A stretch of DNA of 30,568 bases from a virus: IMG/VR virus record IMGVR_UViG_3300030101_003496, positions 1-30,568 of that record. The stretch is one strand, 5' to 3'. The notes below the pieces were generated by a model. That model saw nothing but the letters and a program-made list of their open reading frames with translations. It ran no database searches and was not told where the DNA came from. Both the position numbers and the translations under genes were made by a program. Shown here piece by piece: positions 9,315 through 17,709 of the stretch. The first letter of the stretch is position 1. Every line of letters starts with the position of its first letter.

Positions 9315-12300
9315 ATGTCACAAATACCAATAAGAAATCGACCTATTGTAAATCCAACACCATATGGATTTGTTGATAGGCCAATAGGAATACCACCAAA
9401 AGAAGATTCTTTTCTGGATGTATATAAAGCAACCATTCAGAGAGATATATATCCAGTTATGGATGCAACAGTAGAGCATGTAAAATTTTCAGAACGTGCG
9501 TATGATCCTAGTTTTGATTTTGTAGATGCAATACAAAATAATCCATTTTTAGAACAGAATATAAAACATGTAGCACATGCTAAAGATGCAGAGCATTTAG
9601 CATTTTTGGAATCAAGTTTACGTGCAAACCAGGAAAGGCGTGAACTAGCAGAGCGTGAGGGGTTTACTCTTACGTCACTTGCGGCTGAAGCTGTTAATCC
9701 AATTAATCTTTTATTTTTAGTTCCCATATTTGGTCAATTAGGTGCGGCGGCACGAGGTGTCAAAACACTTGGACAAGCAGGGTTACTTGGTGCAAGGCAG
9801 GGTGCAATTGGTGGGTTAACTGTTGAGGCAATCAGATATCCGTTTGACCAACTAGAAACACCACAAGAGGCAATATTTAACATTGGTGCTAGCACTGGTT
9901 TAGGTGGAGCATTAGGTGTGGGAATACCTGCGTTTTTTAGATTGTATTCAAGAACCTTTAATGGTCGTGGTCAGCAAATGGCCCCTGAGTTTGAACGTGC
10001 TGAACGAACAATAGCACGTAATGAACGAGGTGGCATTGGCGATGATATTGATGGCATTGCTATTAAAACAATAGAAATGGAGGATATTAACGTTCCTCCT
10101 GTTCAAGTTAAAAATAATGAAATTATTCTTAATGAAGATCGTATTGAAAAAGACTTTTTAGATTTTGAATATATGAATTCTGAAGTATCAGGTGGTTCAG
10201 GTCTTGGCAGAAATACATTTGATGATATCAATATGTATGGTGATTTTTTGATTCACAAAACTTCATTGCAAATAAAAAATCCTGGAAAGTATGATCCAGT
10301 AGAACCAGAACCACTTGTTAAAAGCAAAGGTGAATCACAAGAATTATTTGATTTGCGAGTAAAAAAAGAAAGAAAACGAGCCGCAGATGAAACAAGAAAA
10401 CGTGCTGATCAATTAAATACAGATGCTATAAATCGTGCGGCTGAAGGATATGGAACAAAACCTAATGCATTTGTTAGGTTTAACCCTTTTGCGGGACCTG
10501 CGCTACGTGTTGCTCGTGATCCTGATATGCCAGAGCCAGTAAAAAGATATATGAGCTTGCTAAGTGGCAATAATATTATTGCACTAGATAGAAATACGGC
10601 AGGTTTTGGAACTAATGGTGTTGATCAACAAATACCTAAATATACAGCGATGTTTCGTAGATATTACACAGAACTAGAAAGTTTATGGGTAAAGGATATC
10701 AAAGGCAGAAAACCAATAAAGGCTAATTGGACAGGTGCTAGGGTTGAAGAATTTATGCCTAGTCCTAAAAATATAAGAGAGTGGGAAGAAGAACGATTCC
10801 GTCAGTACATTGATGATATGGCTGATGATGCAATACCTTCTGATGATCCTATTCAAAAAGAATTTAATAAAACGATACGAAACATGATGCGTGAGTTTTT
10901 AACACGCGCTCAAGATGAACGTATGCTTCTTGGAATTGAAAACTATGATATTCAATTACGTAGTCTTAATCAGAAACTAGCCCAAGAACAAAAGATACTT
11001 GATGAATTAGTGGAGGCAGGGGCAGATCCAGCACAGATTAGATTAGCTGAAGCGCGTGTTGATAAAATCAAAAATGGTGAAGATGGAATTGTTGCAATTG
11101 AGGATGCAAAGCTAAATGCTCGTCCAGAAAATAATTACAACATTCCACGATTTTACGATGTAATAAAACTTAGGCAGGGCAAAAAAGATAACAATGCCTA
11201 CTATGCTGGGTTTCGTCAGTTATTGGTAGACGAGTTTACTGATAATCCAATCAACTTTGTTTTGAATGAAAAAACAGGAAAGATGGATCGTGTTGATTTA
11301 GATCCTGTCCAGGCGGCTGATAATGTAATTGAAAATATCATCAATGAAAATAATCTGCCAAATGGCAGTCAACCACGAGGTAACAGAGCTAAACATTTAA
11401 AACGCAGGGCGTTGAATATTCCTGATTCAAAGTTAAAAGATTACCTAATATTGAATACATCAGTACTACAAAAATATGCAGAAAATATGGGTTATCGAAT
11501 TGCATGGCAACGTAATTTTGGTAATAAAACACTTGATGATGTTTTAGATGATATTGAAAAAACAATTAATGAAGCACCTAATCTGACACCACAGCAAAAA
11601 GAACAAAAAACAATACTTGCTAAAAAAGCATTTGTTGGTGATCACCTACGCATATTAGGCGCACATATAGGTGATCCACATACATGGGATAATCAAGTGG
11701 CAAAAATAGCTACAGGGGTTACGGCTTATACACGATTAGCGGCATCGGGTATTACTACTATTGGTGATTTGGCAAATGTAATTGCTGCTCGTTCTACACG
11801 ACAAATGATTATGGATTTTGCAACAGAAGGCAGAAAGCTATTAGATAATGTTGCAGATGTAGAGGAATTTGCAGAAGTGTTGGCTCCTGGCCCACAGTTT
11901 GTAAGAGATCAAATGTTTGCTGATGCACGTAGTGGTGTGCAACCATCTATGGCAGATAAAATTTTACACTATCCTGACAAATTATTTTTCCAAACGCCTA
12001 TACTGGGTAATGATCTTTTATTAGGTACATCTATTACACGAAGGATAGCGGCGGCGTATAATGCGTCTGACATTATAAAAATATCAATTAAGATAGCTGA
12101 TGGCACTGCATCAAAAATAGAATTACAACAAGCAGGTACACTTGGATTAAATAAACGTGTAGCTAGTGCTATTGCTAAAATGCCATTTGAAAAGTCGGAC
12201 ACTGGTAGAGTATTTTATGCAAATACAAAAAATTGGCCTACAGATACAAAACAAGGCAGATTAGCGCATGATGCATATCTTGATGCAATTGAACTAGCAA

Positions 12301-12977
12301 CCAATTCACAGATTATTTTAGCAAAGAATTTTGATAGACCATTGATTGTTGATGGTGTGGCATTTGTTCGATATCATCCAATGATGAAATATTTGGGCAT
12401 GGAGCCAGATTCACGTGTGTCATATCAAGGTAAGCAGTATGCACAGATAAAACGTGGCACTGGCTTTTTGAGAATGCCGTTTCAATTTTTGAATTATGCA
12501 TTTGGCGCAACATCATCAGTATTAGGAAGGTCTTTTGATCCACTGCAAGAGCGCAGATTGCAACATATTGCGGCATCATTAGCTATATCAACATTGCTGT
12601 TGCAAATAACAAAGCCTTATATTTTTGACAAAGATCCAATGGACATTGCGGCACGTGTAGTTGATAGATCAGGTATTACTGGTGTATATGGAGATTTGTT
12701 GTATGAAGGTATTCATACATGGTCAGCTGTAGGCGGTGATCCAGATTCTTTGCCATTTAGTCCAAAGGGCAAGCAAGGCCCAATTAATACAGCCGATACA
12801 TTGTTAGGGCCAGCACCTACATTGTTACGAGATTTAAGTTTTGCGGCTCGTGATTATGTAGATAATAGAAGCTCTGCAAATGCACGAGAGTTAAGTAGGC
12901 AGTTACCTAGATTTGTTGCTCCAGGTATTGATGTTGATTTTAAACTTTTACATGATATTGCCGCAAAATTTGAGTAG
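9315..12977 (+). CDS. Large internal virion protein, gp16-like
   Basis: At 1220 residues this is the largest protein of the window. A glycine- and alanine-rich hydrophobic stretch is visible around residues 115-160 (NPINLLFLVPIFGQLGAAARG and beyond) and a second around 190-215. The rest is long and helical. Length and position (T7 gp16 is 1318 residues) fit the ejection protein that forms the trans-envelope channel. I cannot see a lytic transglycosylase motif at the N-terminus, unlike T7 gp16. The peptidoglycan-cutting activity may therefore be absent, or carried elsewhere in the virion. It starts 2 bases after the previous stop. Confidence 0.7.
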   Translation: MSQIPIRNRPIVNPTPYGFVDRPIGIPPKEDSFLDVYKATIQRDIYPVMDATVEHVKFSERAYDPSFDFVDAIQNNPFLEQNIKHVAHAKDAEHLAFLESSLRANQERRELAEREGFTLTSLAAEAVNPINLLFLVPIFGQLGAAARGVKTLGQAGLLGARQGAIGGLTVEAIRYPFDQLETPQEAIFNIGASTGLGGALGVGIPAFFRLYSRTFNGRGQQMAPEFERAERTIARNERGGIGDDIDGIAIKTIEMEDINVPPVQVKNNEIILNEDRIEKDFLDFEYMNSEVSGGSGLGRNTFDDINMYGDFLIHKTSLQIKNPGKYDPVEPEPLVKSKGESQELFDLRVKKERKRAADETRKRADQLNTDAINRAAEGYGTKPNAFVRFNPFAGPALRVARDPDMPEPVKRYMSLLSGNNIIALDRNTAGFGTNGVDQQIPKYTAMFRRYYTELESLWVKDIKGRKPIKANWTGARVEEFMPSPKNIREWEEERFRQYIDDMADDAIPSDDPIQKEFNKTIRNMMREFLTRAQDERMLLGIENYDIQLRSLNQKLAQEQKILDELVEAGADPAQIRLAEARVDKIKNGEDGIVAIEDAKLNARPENNYNIPRFYDVIKLRQGKKDNNAYYAGFRQLLVDEFTDNPINFVLNEKTGKMDRVDLDPVQAADNVIENIINENNLPNGSQPRGNRAKHLKRRALNIPDSKLKDYLILNTSVLQKYAENMGYRIAWQRNFGNKTLDDVLDDIEKTINEAPNLTPQQKEQKTILAKKAFVGDHLRILGAHIGDPHTWDNQVAKIATGVTAYTRLAASGITTIGDLANVIAARSTRQMIMDFATEGRKLLDNVADVEEFAEVLAPGPQFVRDQMFADARSGVQPSMADKILHYPDKLFFQTPILGNDLLLGTSITRRIAAAYNASDIIKISIKIADGTASKIELQQAGTLGLNKRVASAIAKMPFEKSDTGRVFYANTKNWPTDTKQGRLAHDAYLDAIELATNSQIILAKNFDRPLIVDGVAFVRYHPMMKYLGMEPDSRVSYQGKQYAQIKRGTGFLRMPFQFLNYAFGATSSVLGRSFDPLQERRLQHIAASLAISTLLLQITKPYIFDKDPMDIAARVVDRSGITGVYGDLLYEGIHTWSAVGGDPDSLPFSPKGKQGPINTADTLLGPAPTLLRDLSFAARDYVDNRSSANARELSRQLPRFVAPGIDVDFKLLHDIAAKFE

Positions 12978-12986
12978 GATAAAGTT

Positions 12987-15410
12987 ATGACTATTACAAT
13001 TGCAAATAACAATCCAAGGATTGCTTACACTGCGACAGCATCACAGACAGCATTTACTGTGCCGTTTGAGTTTTTTGATGCCAGTGATTTAAATGTCTTT
13101 ATCAATGAAACGTTAAAAACAATCACAACACACTACACTGTTAGTGGTGGTAATGGATCAACAGGAACAGTTACACTTACAAGTGGTGCTACTGTAAATG
13201 ACAAAGTGTTGATTACACGTGACGTAACCCTTGAAAGAACAACAGACTTTCCAACTTCGGGCCCATTCCAGGTTGCATCACTCAATACTGAGTTAGATAA
13301 AATTATTGCAATGATGGCTGATCTTAATGATCTTGCTGGCAGGGGCATTCAACTAGCCGATTCAGATACAGCAGTTAGTGTAACACTGCCAAATGTTACT
13401 GGCAGGGCTGGTAAAGTATTGGCGTTTAATGCAAGCACTGGTGCTGTTGAGGCTGGCCCAACAATTACAGCAACTCAAACTGTTGCAGAGATATCTGCGG
13501 ATATTTCTACTGTTGCAGGTATTTCTAGCAATGTAACTTCAGTAGCTGGTATTGCTAGTAATGTAACAACTGTAGCAGGTATAGCGGCTAATGTTACTAC
13601 AGTTGCTGGTAAGGCTAGTTTAATTACTTCTGACTTTGTGTCTGATCTGAATACTCTTGCTACAAGTGCTATTATTGAAGACCTTGGCATTTTAGCTACA
13701 GCAGATATTGTTTCTGATATTAATACTTTAGCTACTTCTGATATTGTATCAGACCTCAATACGTTAGCTACATCAGATATTGTGTCGGATATCAATACTC
13801 TTGCTACAAGCGATATTGTTTCTGATCTTAACGCTTTAGCAACATCAGATTTTATATCTGATTTAAACACAATTGCTACTAGTGCAAACATTACTAACAT
13901 TTCAACAGTCGCTACTAACATTGCGGGCGTAACTAGTTTTGCTGAACGTTATCGTGTTGGTTCATCTGATCCATCATCAAGTTTAGATGAAGGTGATCTT
14001 GCCTTTAATACAACAGACAATAATCTAAAATTTTATAATGGCTCTGCATGGGTGGCTATTAGTCCTGGCATTGCTAATGTTGTTGAAGATACTACCCCAC
14101 AACTAGGTGGCACTCTTGATGTTAATGGTAATACCATTGATATGAATGGTAATGAGCTAATCCTTGACGTTGATGCCGATACATCAATTACAGCAGACAC
14201 TGATGACCAGATAGACTTTAAAGTTGGTGGATCAGACAAAGCATCTCTTACATCAACTGGATTAAATGTTGACACTATTGGAGAAAAGACTGCTGATGCT
14301 GGCGTTACAGTTGATGGAACCAATGTCAAAGATAATGCTATTAAACCTACAGATTCGTCAGGTACTAATGCCGCAGGAACAGCACTAACACTTAAGGGTG
14401 GTGCTGGCACTGGTTCGGGTACTGGTGGGTCTATCATATTGCAAACGGCAGATGGCGGTTCATCTGGTTCTAGTGTTAATTCTCACGCGACTCGGGTGAC
14501 AATTCTTGATGATGGAAATGTTGGCATAAATGAACCAGCACCATCGGTGCCACTAGAAGTAAAAGGCGCACAGGCATTTGGTTCTAGTGCATCAAATTTG
14601 TCAACATCTACAACCAAAGCGGCGGTTAGAATAAGAGGCTCAAGCGATTCTTCGACATCACTGTTCTTTGGCTCAATAACTAATGATGCAGAACAATATA
14701 TTCAATCTGCAAATGGTGCAGGTTCAGCCGCAGATGACATAATTTTGAACCCCTTTGGTGGTAATGTCATGGTAGGCCAAGGTAGCTCGGAGCGTACACG
14801 TGTTGACACATCAGGACGACTGTTGATCGGTATTACTGCTCCTACTACTACTGGCGCATACTTTGAACCAAGTTCTCTTGATAGGACTGTGTTATTTCTT
14901 GGAAGTTCAAACGCAACCAGTGGGATTACATTATTAGTATTTTCCAATCCAAACGGGATTGTTGGTGGTGTTAGCACTAATGCAAGCTCTACAAGTTACA
15001 ACACATCATCAGACTATAGATTGAAAGAAAATGTTGCTGATTTAACAGGCGCGATTGACCGTGTAAAAACACTCGCCCCAAAACGATTTAATTTTATAGC
15101 TGATCCCGACACCACAGTTGATGGTTTCTTGGCGCATGAAGTTACGGCTGTACCTGAAGCAATCACTGGAACCAAAGATGCAACAGAGGCTATTGGTGAT
15201 GTAAAAGACGCCGATGGCAATGTTGTAGAAAGCAAAGTGGTCAAGCCACAAACGCTTGAAGATGGTCACACTTGGACAGAAACTGGGACACGGCCTGTCT
15301 ATCAAGGCATTGATCAATCTAAACTAGTGCCAGTGCTTACAGCCGCACTGCAAGAAGCGATTGCAAAAATCGAAACGCTTGAGACTAAAGTCGCGGCTCT
15401 GGAGGGCTAA
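12987..15410 (+). CDS. Tail fibre with T7-type N-terminus and S74 self-cleaving chaperone
   Basis: This 807-residue protein has three visible regions. Residues 1-125 match the T7 gp17-type attachment domain (TAFTVPFEFF, then VLITRDVTLERTTDFP). Residues 176-215 hold four 10-residue repeats (VAGI.SNVT.), and 224-295 hold six 12-residue repeats (LATSDIVSDLNT type), expected to form a trimeric coiled coil or beta shaft. Around 335-350 is a short pattern (LKFYNGSAWV) common in environmental fibres. The C-terminus from about 670 is an S74 intramolecular chaperone: SSDYRLKENV carries the catalytic Ser675-Asp676 pair, followed by FLAHEV and a final coiled coil. It should assemble as a trimer and release the chaperone by autocleavage. 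It has an AGGATAA ribosome binding site. Confidence 0.88.
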   Translation: MTITIANNNPRIAYTATASQTAFTVPFEFFDASDLNVFINETLKTITTHYTVSGGNGSTGTVTLTSGATVNDKVLITRDVTLERTTDFPTSGPFQVASLNTELDKIIAMMADLNDLAGRGIQLADSDTAVSVTLPNVTGRAGKVLAFNASTGAVEAGPTITATQTVAEISADISTVAGISSNVTSVAGIASNVTTVAGIAANVTTVAGKASLITSDFVSDLNTLATSAIIEDLGILATADIVSDINTLATSDIVSDLNTLATSDIVSDINTLATSDIVSDLNALATSDFISDLNTIATSANITNISTVATNIAGVTSFAERYRVGSSDPSSSLDEGDLAFNTTDNNLKFYNGSAWVAISPGIANVVEDTTPQLGGTLDVNGNTIDMNGNELILDVDADTSITADTDDQIDFKVGGSDKASLTSTGLNVDTIGEKTADAGVTVDGTNVKDNAIKPTDSSGTNAAGTALTLKGGAGTGSGTGGSIILQTADGGSSGSSVNSHATRVTILDDGNVGINEPAPSVPLEVKGAQAFGSSASNLSTSTTKAAVRIRGSSDSSTSLFFGSITNDAEQYIQSANGAGSAADDIILNPFGGNVMVGQGSSERTRVDTSGRLLIGITAPTTTGAYFEPSSLDRTVLFLGSSNATSGITLLVFSNPNGIVGGVSTNASSTSYNTSSDYRLKENVADLTGAIDRVKTLAPKRFNFIADPDTTVDGFLAHEVTAVPEAITGTKDATEAIGDVKDADGNVVESKVVKPQTLEDGHTWTETGTRPVYQGIDQSKLVPVLTAALQEAIAKIETLETKVAALEG
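13512..13631 (+). repeat. Four in-frame 30-bp repeats in fibre gene
   Basis: Four tandem 30-base units encode VAGISSNVTS, VAGIASNVTT, VAGIAANVTT and VAGKASLITS. The DNA of the units has drifted at many third positions while the peptide pattern is kept, so selection acts on the protein (fibre shaft). Confidence 0.8.
13656..13871 (+). repeat. Six in-frame 36-bp repeats in fibre gene
   Basis: Six tandem 36-base units encode variants of LATSDIVSDLNT, with D-L-N and D-I-N alternating in the middle units. Synonymous drift between units is again visible. A 12-residue period suggests a shaft element whose length can change by unit gain or loss. Confidence 0.82.
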
Positions 15411-15581
15411 ATGGTAAAACCAACTGTCATAAGTCTTGCAAGTCGTGTTGATAAACTAGAAGCTGTCAGTGAGGAACGCTTTCAAGAAACAATTAATCGT
15501 ATCAAACGCCTGGAAATGGTTATTGTAGGCACTGGTGGCGCAACAATAGTTTTACTTCTTAACATTTTATTGGGTGGTTAG
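15411..15581 (+). CDS. Small coiled-coil plus membrane-anchor protein, XhlA-like, putative lysis protein
   Basis: This 56-residue protein starts directly after the fibre stop (TAA ATG). An N-terminal amphipathic, heptad-like helix (about residues 6-35, with SRVDKLEAVSEERFQETI) is followed by one C-terminal transmembrane helix (VIVGTGGATIVLLLNILLGG). This is the layout of XhlA-type haemolysin/holin accessory proteins and of some small holins. It is the first gene of a cluster with two more membrane proteins and an endolysin. The sequence supports membrane topology; a role in lysis is inferred from context. Confidence 0.65.
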   Translation: MVKPTVISLASRVDKLEAVSEERFQETINRIKRLEMVIVGTGGATIVLLLNILLGG

Positions 15582-15592
15582 CAGGTGATGGT

Positions 15593-16063
15593 ATGGTCGA
15601 ACCAATATCTGCCGCACTAACGGGCATTGCCCTAGTACAAAAATCTGTTGATTTTATAAAATCTAATATAGCTACAGCTAACGATATCAAAGACATTGCA
15701 GGTGCTTTGGATGGGTTGTTTGCTGGTGAAAAGCAAGTACAGAAAGAACGCTTTTCAGAAAAATCTATGCTGGGGCAAACAAAAGATGCTGCATCCAAGG
15801 TGATAGATGCCAAACTTGCGGCAGAAGCAATGCACGAAATGAGAACTTTGATCAATCATCGGTTTGGTCATGGAACATTTCAACAAATTATTGCAGAGCG
15901 TAATAAGGCTATTAGGGAGGAAAAGGAGCGTATTGCTGAACAAAAGCGTATTGCTCGTAAACAAGCTCAACAACGTAAAGAAATGATAATGGTTATTGGT
16001 TCCGTTGTAGGTGGTATTGGTGTTTTCTTATTTGTTCTTTTTGTATTTTTGATGTCGCAATAG
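15593..16063 (+). CDS. Membrane-anchored helical protein in lysis cassette
   Basis: In this 156-residue protein, residues 1-60 contain a mild hydrophobic patch and IAGALDGLFAGEKQVQKERF; residues 95-130 are a highly charged helix (NKAIREEKERIAEQKRI); residues 133-155 are a strong C-terminal transmembrane helix (MVIGSVVGGIGVFLFVLFVF) ending a few residues before the stop. Tail-anchored proteins like this are common beside phage holin and endolysin genes. It may be an antiholin, a pinholin partner or an inner-membrane spanin-like factor, but no cysteine lipobox or other diagnostic is present. I do not recognise a named family. The start is chosen at the ATG at 15593; an upstream in-frame start is not available without crossing the preceding stop region. 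Confidence 0.65.
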   Translation: MVEPISAALTGIALVQKSVDFIKSNIATANDIKDIAGALDGLFAGEKQVQKERFSEKSMLGQTKDAASKVIDAKLAAEAMHEMRTLINHRFGHGTFQQIIAERNKAIREEKERIAEQKRIARKQAQQRKEMIMVIGSVVGGIGVFLFVLFVFLMSQ

Positions 16064-16072
16064 GAGTGAGAT

Positions 16073-16465
16073 ATGTGGGGTAGTTTGATATCACCCCTTG
16101 CAGGGATTGTAGGAAACTACATGGAGGGCAAGGTAGAAGAATCAAAAGCCAAAGCTAAAGCGAAGGTAGCAAAGGCAGAAGCAGAGGCAGAAGTATCTAA
16201 AAAAGTAGCATCGGGTAAGGTTAATTGGGAAAACACAATGGCTGATGCCACAAAAGATTCCTGGAAAGACGAGCTTTCTTTGGTAGTTTTGTTACTTCCT
16301 TTGCCACTTGTAATGTTTGAAGGCACACGAGATGCTGTAAAAGAAGGTTTTGCTATACTTGAGACATTACCTGATTGGTATCAATATCTTCTTTTTATTG
16401 CTATCAGCAGTAGTTTCGGGATTAAAGGTGCAGACAAACTAATGAGTATGCGTAGAAAAAAGTAA
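16073..16465 (+). CDS. Holin of the gene-transfer-agent 3TM type
   Basis: This 130-residue protein begins with MWGSLISPLAGIVGNYMEG, followed by an Ala/Lys/Glu helix (KAKAKAKVAKAEAEAEVSKK), then WENTMADATKDSWKDE, a hydrophobic segment (LSLVVLLLPLPLVMF, about 68-82) and a second one after PDWYQYLLFIAISSSFGIKGAD (about 100-123). The W..IMA.AS..SWKDE...PDWYQYLL...SFGI.GAD pattern is the one I associate with the holin family named for release of gene transfer agents (GTA_holin_3TM). It permeabilises the inner membrane so that the endolysin can act. A good Shine-Dalgarno (AGGAGTGAG) precedes it. Confidence 0.82.
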   Translation: MWGSLISPLAGIVGNYMEGKVEESKAKAKAKVAKAEAEAEVSKKVASGKVNWENTMADATKDSWKDELSLVVLLLPLPLVMFEGTRDAVKEGFAILETLPDWYQYLLFIAISSSFGIKGADKLMSMRRKK

Positions 16466-16468
16466 AGG

Positions 16469-16509
16469 CTCCTGCAATGAAACTATCACCACACTTTTCT
16501 TTGCAGGAG
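16469..16509 (+). promoter_or_regulatory. Perfect inverted repeat enclosing the endolysin start codon
   Basis: CTCCTGCA (16469-16476) sits immediately before the endolysin ATG, and its exact reverse complement TGCAGGAG lies at 16502-16509 inside the gene. The 8-bp stem with a 25-base loop would place the start codon at the base of the helix. It could slow initiation of the endolysin; this is inference. Confidence 0.45.
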
Positions 16510-16938
16510 ATGACAAAAAGTCAGACAGCACTCAGAAACGGCATTGATAATACTCCTACCTCTAAGCATAAGGAAGCACTAGAAGCCCTCTGTGTGAACG
16601 TCCTAGAGCCTATACGGGGTAATTTTAAAGCACCTGTGATTGTATCTAGTGGATATCGTAGTGAAGCACTGTGTTTGGAGATTGGCAGTAAGACAACCAG
16701 TCAACATGCAAAGGGACAAGCCGCAGACTTTGAGATTATTGGTGTTTCTAATTATGATGTTGCCTGGTGGATACGAGAGAACTTAGTGTTTGATCAACTG
16801 ATACTTGAGTATTACACACCAGAAGATCCTAACAGTGGCTGGATTCACATTTCTTACAGAGATGATGGCAAGAATAGAGATCAATGCCTGACATTTGATG
16901 GCACTGATTACACAATTGGATTGGCTAGAAAGAAATAG
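16477..16938 (+). CDS. Endolysin, M15-type peptidase
   Basis: This 153-residue protein has a typical M15A (D-Ala carboxypeptidase-like) core. It shows SSGYRSEAL around 57-65, then SQHAKGQAADFE with zinc ligands His77 and Asp84, and WIHISY with zinc ligand His124. The opening LSPHFSLQEMTKS is also usual for this family in phages. It cuts peptide cross-links of peptidoglycan at lysis. There is no signal peptide, so export relies on the holin encoded just upstream. A second in-frame ATG (codon 12) lies directly behind GCAGGAG, but the spacing is too short for good initiation. Confidence 0.9.
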   Translation: MKLSPHFSLQEMTKSQTALRNGIDNTPTSKHKEALEALCVNVLEPIRGNFKAPVIVSSGYRSEALCLEIGSKTTSQHAKGQAADFEIIGVSNYDVAWWIRENLVFDQLILEYYTPEDPNSGWIHISYRDDGKNRDQCLTFDGTDYTIGLARKK

Positions 16939-16980
16939 GCTGGCATTGATTTACAACACCAGCCTTAAGGGTAAACCCTT
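16937..16980 (+). terminator. Two small hairpins at the end of the late operon
   Basis: AGGCTGG (16937-16943) pairs with CCAGCCT (16959-16965), starting within the endolysin stop codon. It is followed by AAGGGT-AA-ACCCTT (16967-16980). No T tract follows directly, so a rho-independent terminator is uncertain; the pair may mark the 3' end of the late transcript. Confidence 0.4.
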
Positions 16981-17025
16981 GGTTTAGCAATTACATATAA
17001 TATAAATTGTTCGTAATTAATCAAT

Positions 17026-17063
17026 AAAAAAGGGGCAGTGTTCAATCAGGAGGCACTGCCCCT
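17026..17063 (-). terminator. Intrinsic terminator of the minus-strand operon
   Basis: Read on the minus strand, AGGGGCAGTG (17063-17054) pairs perfectly over 10 bp with CACTGCCCCT (17040-17031), followed by TTTTTT. The loop is 13 bases. It lies about 150 bases after the last minus-strand gene and faces the end of the late genes. Confidence 0.85.
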
Positions 17064-17215
17064 AGTAAGTGATACTTAAATTTTCCCTATCCTTTTTACG
17101 ACTAACAGGGCATTGCGATAGTATTCGATGCTGAATAGCTGGACACGGAATACCACGATTTAAGTTATGAATCACGAGACACACTTACTTGCCCCGTCGT
17201 CCAAAAAGGGGTTAG
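17064..17215 (-). other. Gene-free 3' trailer of the early operon
   Basis: This 152-base stretch lies between the last minus-strand stop and the terminator, with no ORF. The ends can pair (GACTAAC at 17100-17106 with GTTAGTC at 17211-17217), and smaller stems are possible inside, for example around TATTC/GAATA near 17122-17137. It would be transcribed as the 3' trailer of the early mRNA. It does not fold as a tRNA by eye. Whether it is a functional RNA is unknown. Confidence 0.3.
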
Positions 17216-17434
17216 TCAACCAATTCCTTTTTTGAATTGTTCATCAATATGTACTACTCGTAGTGGTTTGTTTGGTTTGCGTTTTGCTAGTTCTATTTTG
17301 ATTTCTTTTGCAGACATACCTGCGTTACTTAGACTGTGTATTGATTTGCGTAGTTCGTAGTATTGCTTCCAGCGTCCACCCCATTTGCTTGTTGGGGGGC
17401 AACGTTGGATTTGTATTGGAGCCTGGTCTGACAT
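17216..17434 (-). CDS. Hypothetical basic protein, last gene of early operon
   Basis: This 72-residue protein starts at the ATG overlapping the previous stop (TGATG), not at the TTG one codon upstream. It is basic, with WGGRWKQYYELRKSI, then AGMSAKEIKIELAKRKPN, which looks like a short helix-turn-helix or DNA-contacting helical hairpin (AGMSAKEIKIEL), followed by PLRVVHIDEQF. The resemblance to small regulators is weak and based only on the helix pattern. I do not recognise the family. Confidence 0.6.
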   Translation of the reverse strand: MSDQAPIQIQRCPPTSKWGGRWKQYYELRKSIHSLSNAGMSAKEIKIELAKRKPNKPLRVVHIDEQFKKGIG

Positions 17435-17649
17435 CAATCAAGTGTATCAGACATACTCTTATCTAGTAAAGGTACGCAGGTTGCAAAGGTGAAGCTACCA
17501 ATGGGTTCTTCCTCATTGTATTCTTCTGCTTGTTCCATGCATTCTTCTGCTGAGATTGTGTAGGTTACATCTCTGATTGTGTATTTGTGCGGATCACTCA
17601 AGGAGGTTGCTACAAATACAATTAATAAATAATCAAACATTGGACACAT
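17434..17649 (-). CDS. Hypothetical small protein with N-terminal signal or membrane segment
   Basis: This 71-residue protein has a hydrophobic start (MFDYLLIVFVATSLSDP after MCP), then a soluble acidic part with three cysteines and EEYNEEEPIGSFTFATC. The hydrophobic N-terminus suggests insertion in or export across the inner membrane. The start could be ATG at 17649 or the second ATG at 17640; neither has a clear Shine-Dalgarno. Its stop overlaps the next start by one base. No family recognised. Confidence 0.6.
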   Translation of the reverse strand: MCPMFDYLLIVFVATSLSDPHKYTIRDVTYTISAEECMEQAEEYNEEEPIGSFTFATCVPLLDKSMSDTLD

Positions 17650-17667
17650 CTTTTATTGGAGGGATGG

Positions 17668-17703
17668 TGGCAGGGTCACGAAAGGAGTTAAGCGACCCTG
17701 CCA
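17668..17703 (-). promoter_or_regulatory. Intercistronic 10-bp hairpin
   Basis: TGGCAGGGTC (17668-17677) and GACCCTGCCA (17694-17703) are perfect inverted repeats with a 16-base loop, placed between two minus-strand genes. No T tract follows on the minus strand, so it is more likely to stabilise the 3' end of the upstream mRNA or to attenuate weakly than to terminate fully. Confidence 0.5.
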
Positions 17704-17709
17704 TAAACC

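Noticed and set aside
13512-13871. CRISPR-like array
   Set aside because: The repeats are contiguous, in frame, without unique spacers, and diverge at third codon positions; they are protein repeats.
13475-13921. 148-residue open frame on the minus strand inside the fibre gene
   Set aside because: It lies opposite the tandem repeats, consists of repeated Val/Ser/Asp units that mirror the fibre repeats, and the coding direction is clearly that of the fibre.
17064-17215. Possible tRNA (a TTCGATGC-like loop is present)
   Set aside because: No acceptor stem of 7 bp with the right spacing, no anticodon arm and no D arm could be fitted on either strand.
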